From: Kryptolebias marmoratus
Lineage: Eukaryota; Chordata; Actinopteri; Cyprinodontiformes; Rivulidae
Assembly (NCBI RefSeq): GCF_001649575.2
Contig: NC_051448.1
Location: 14,345,983 to 14,409,982, forward strand
Reading direction: 5' to 3'
Length of the DNA: 64,000 nt
A program made the position numbers and the translations under genes. The notes under the pieces were generated by a model that saw nothing but the letters and a program-made list of their open reading frames with translations, was not told the DNA's origin and ran no database searches. Numbering within the stretch: the first letter of the stretch is position 1; each line of letters starts with the position of its first letter. Of this stretch, positions 62,585 through 64,000 are shown piece after piece.

Positions 62585-63731
62585 GTAAGTTGCGGCGCCT
62601 GCAGGAGCTTCCTATCTGCAGCCTCCCTCCTTGTACACACACTCCCACAAACACTTACAAAACGCGCTCAGTGTTGCTGCTTATCTCCAAGGAATGAGAG
62701 GCCTCTCCACCCACACAATCGTTCTGCTTTTCCCTTCTCTTTATCTCCTCAGCAGTCATTTATTTGGGAGATGGAATCAGAGCAAATGCGCTGTAGCTGT
62801 GCAGACCTAAAAAAAAAAAAAAAAAAAGCGAGGCACTGCACGGAGAGAGAGGAAGAATTGAGAAGAGGGAAAACTCCGGGAGCTTTATGGGTGAGAAGAG
62901 AGGTCGAAGCTTAGGATGGTGGAGAGCGAAAGGTGAGAGGAGCACAGGAAGAAAGAAGTGGATTAGAGGAGATATGGAGACTTGCAGACTTGCTTTTATC
63001 CACAATTTAAGTAGAAAAAAAAAGTGAGACAACATGATAAACCTCAGATAAAAAGGGCTGACATGAAAAAAAAACACCCTCAGGAGTGAAAAATGCAGTG
63101 TGACAATAGTCACATTAGAGGATGAAGACACAGGGGAGATTGTAGCATGCTGATTCTGTCTGTTGGTTCACACAGGTCAAGGATGTGAAACTCCTCAGCC
63201 AAATCTAGCATGTAAAGAGAAGAGTCTGAGAAGACATTAGCTTTGTCCTGGAATTGTAATCTTGATTCAGCTCAGAATTTGCTGTCATTTGTAATTTTGA
63301 GCAGAATAACCTCCCTTTGAAGGACAGATGAAATCTCCAACTCCTGCCATTTACTGATTGACGGCTACTTTAGAATAAAGAGAGCCAGATGAGGCACTGA
63401 GATGCATCCTCCAACTAAAACGAGCTGCCGAGGCTATCGGCAATCTCTGACCTTGCTCAAACATAATGCACTGCGATGGTGAATCGTGATTTTTACAAAG
63501 TATTAATTGTATATTGCTGCACGGCTTCTAAATAATCTAGTGTCTTCATACTTTTGAATAGATTATAATAAGTAAATGATCTCTCTGTAAGATTTTTAAA
63601 GAGATTTTATATAACTTACACTTACAACTGTAGAAAAGTAATAAATAACTATCCTGGTTTAGGTGACAGTATGAACTTTGCAGAAAAAAAAAATATAATT
63701 AACATTCATTGAAGAAATGCATATCGCCCGC
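62585..63731. other. Non-coding; 19-base A run
   Basis: A(19) at 62809-62827, followed by a purine-rich stretch to about 62990. Otherwise nothing recognised. Confidence 0.5.
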
Positions 63732-63860
63732 TGCCTTGCATGATAAAGTTCCCAACAAAAACTTTGCTGACCATTTAGCGCTAAGAGTATGTGTTAGGGA
63801 TGACGCTCAGCTTTTACTCCACCAAATTGTAGCTCAATATTTGTAGAACTGACTGAATTA
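63732..63860 (+). repeat. Dispersed fish repeat interrupted by a transposon
   Basis: Blocks TTGCTGACCATTTAGCGCTA, CCACCAAATTGTAGCTCAATA and GTAGAACTGACTGAATTA correspond to a fish repeat I recall, and the middle part matches 30317-30358 at about 76%. The repeat is cut at the TA (63859-63860) where the next element begins. Confidence 0.5.
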
Positions 63861-64000
63861 CAGGTGCTGGTCATAAAATTAGAATATCATGAAAAAGTAG
63901 ATTGATTTCAGTAATTCCATTTAAAAAGTGAAACTTGTATATTATATTCATACATTACATACAAACTCATATATTTCAAATGTTTATTTCGTTTAATTTT
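63861..64000 (+). mobile_element. Tc1/mariner-type element, 5' end, cut by window edge
   Basis: Begins CAGGTGCTGGTCATAAAATT directly after TA, and continues AGAATATCAT, TGATTTCAGTAATTCCATTT, AAAAAGTGAAACTTGTATAT, TTCAAATGTTTATTTCGTTT. I recognise this as the terminal region of an abundant fish DNA transposon family. The TA target and the CAG(G)T start suit Tc1/mariner. Its transposase region, if any, lies beyond the window. Confidence 0.75.

Overview
This 64 kb window reads as non-coding DNA from a teleost (ray-finned fish) genome, either intergenic or inside very large introns. Four things point that way. There are no long coding ORFs, and stop codons are dense in all six frames. The base composition is AT-rich with homopolymer A/T runs. 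Simple-sequence repeats are frequent, including (AT)n, (CA)n and a pure 164 bp (ATCT)n array. Pieces of several repeat families that I recognise as typical of fish genomes are present: Tc1/mariner-like, hAT, piggyBac-like and other TIR elements, L2-like and other non-LTR retrotransposon 3' ends, and the 'GGACTGTGGGAGG...' dispersed repeat. No bacterial-type gene, operon, CRISPR array, rRNA or intact tRNA is visible, and I could not assign any reading frame to a known host protein.

Layout. 1-12.8 kb is mostly unremarkable AT-rich sequence with an (AT)n array (1975), a small TTAA-bounded piggyBac-like MITE (3594-3756) and a half copy of a dispersed TIR family (7883-8030). 12.8-17.5 kb holds a perfect 16 bp-stem hairpin (12841-12880) and two fuller copies of the same TIR family (12998-13646, 16890-17513); a shorter copy lies at 27600-28019. 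19-24 kb has a possible 57-nt exon, the (ATCT)41 array, an inverted-repeat element and two RFX X-box-like motifs, one beside a homeodomain-type AT-rich cluster. 30-38.4 kb is the densest mobile-element stretch. It contains a dispersed fish repeat (30240), a TIR transposon with 3 bp flanks (33088-33796), a hAT-Charlie-like relic (34514), a Tc1 terminus (34891), a dispersed repeat (37151) and a decayed Tc1-like element carrying a transposase relic on the minus strand (37404-38362). 40.8-46.8 kb holds three non-LTR 3' ends and one possible terminal exon (42222). 53.7-54.6 kb is a clean 808 bp non-autonomous hAT element with a perfect 8 bp target-site duplication. 59.9-63 kb holds a possible small secreted-peptide ORF on the minus strand, a palindromic X-box and a possible exon with a GTAAGT donor. 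The window ends inside a Tc1/mariner-type element that has inserted into an older repeat.

I see no set of genes working together here. The best-supported content is the transposon record. The possible exons and peptides are listed at low confidence, with what would confirm or refute each. I did not find a convincing new biological system; the most useful lead is the four-member family of TIR elements with about 100 bp degenerate terminal repeats and TTAA ends.
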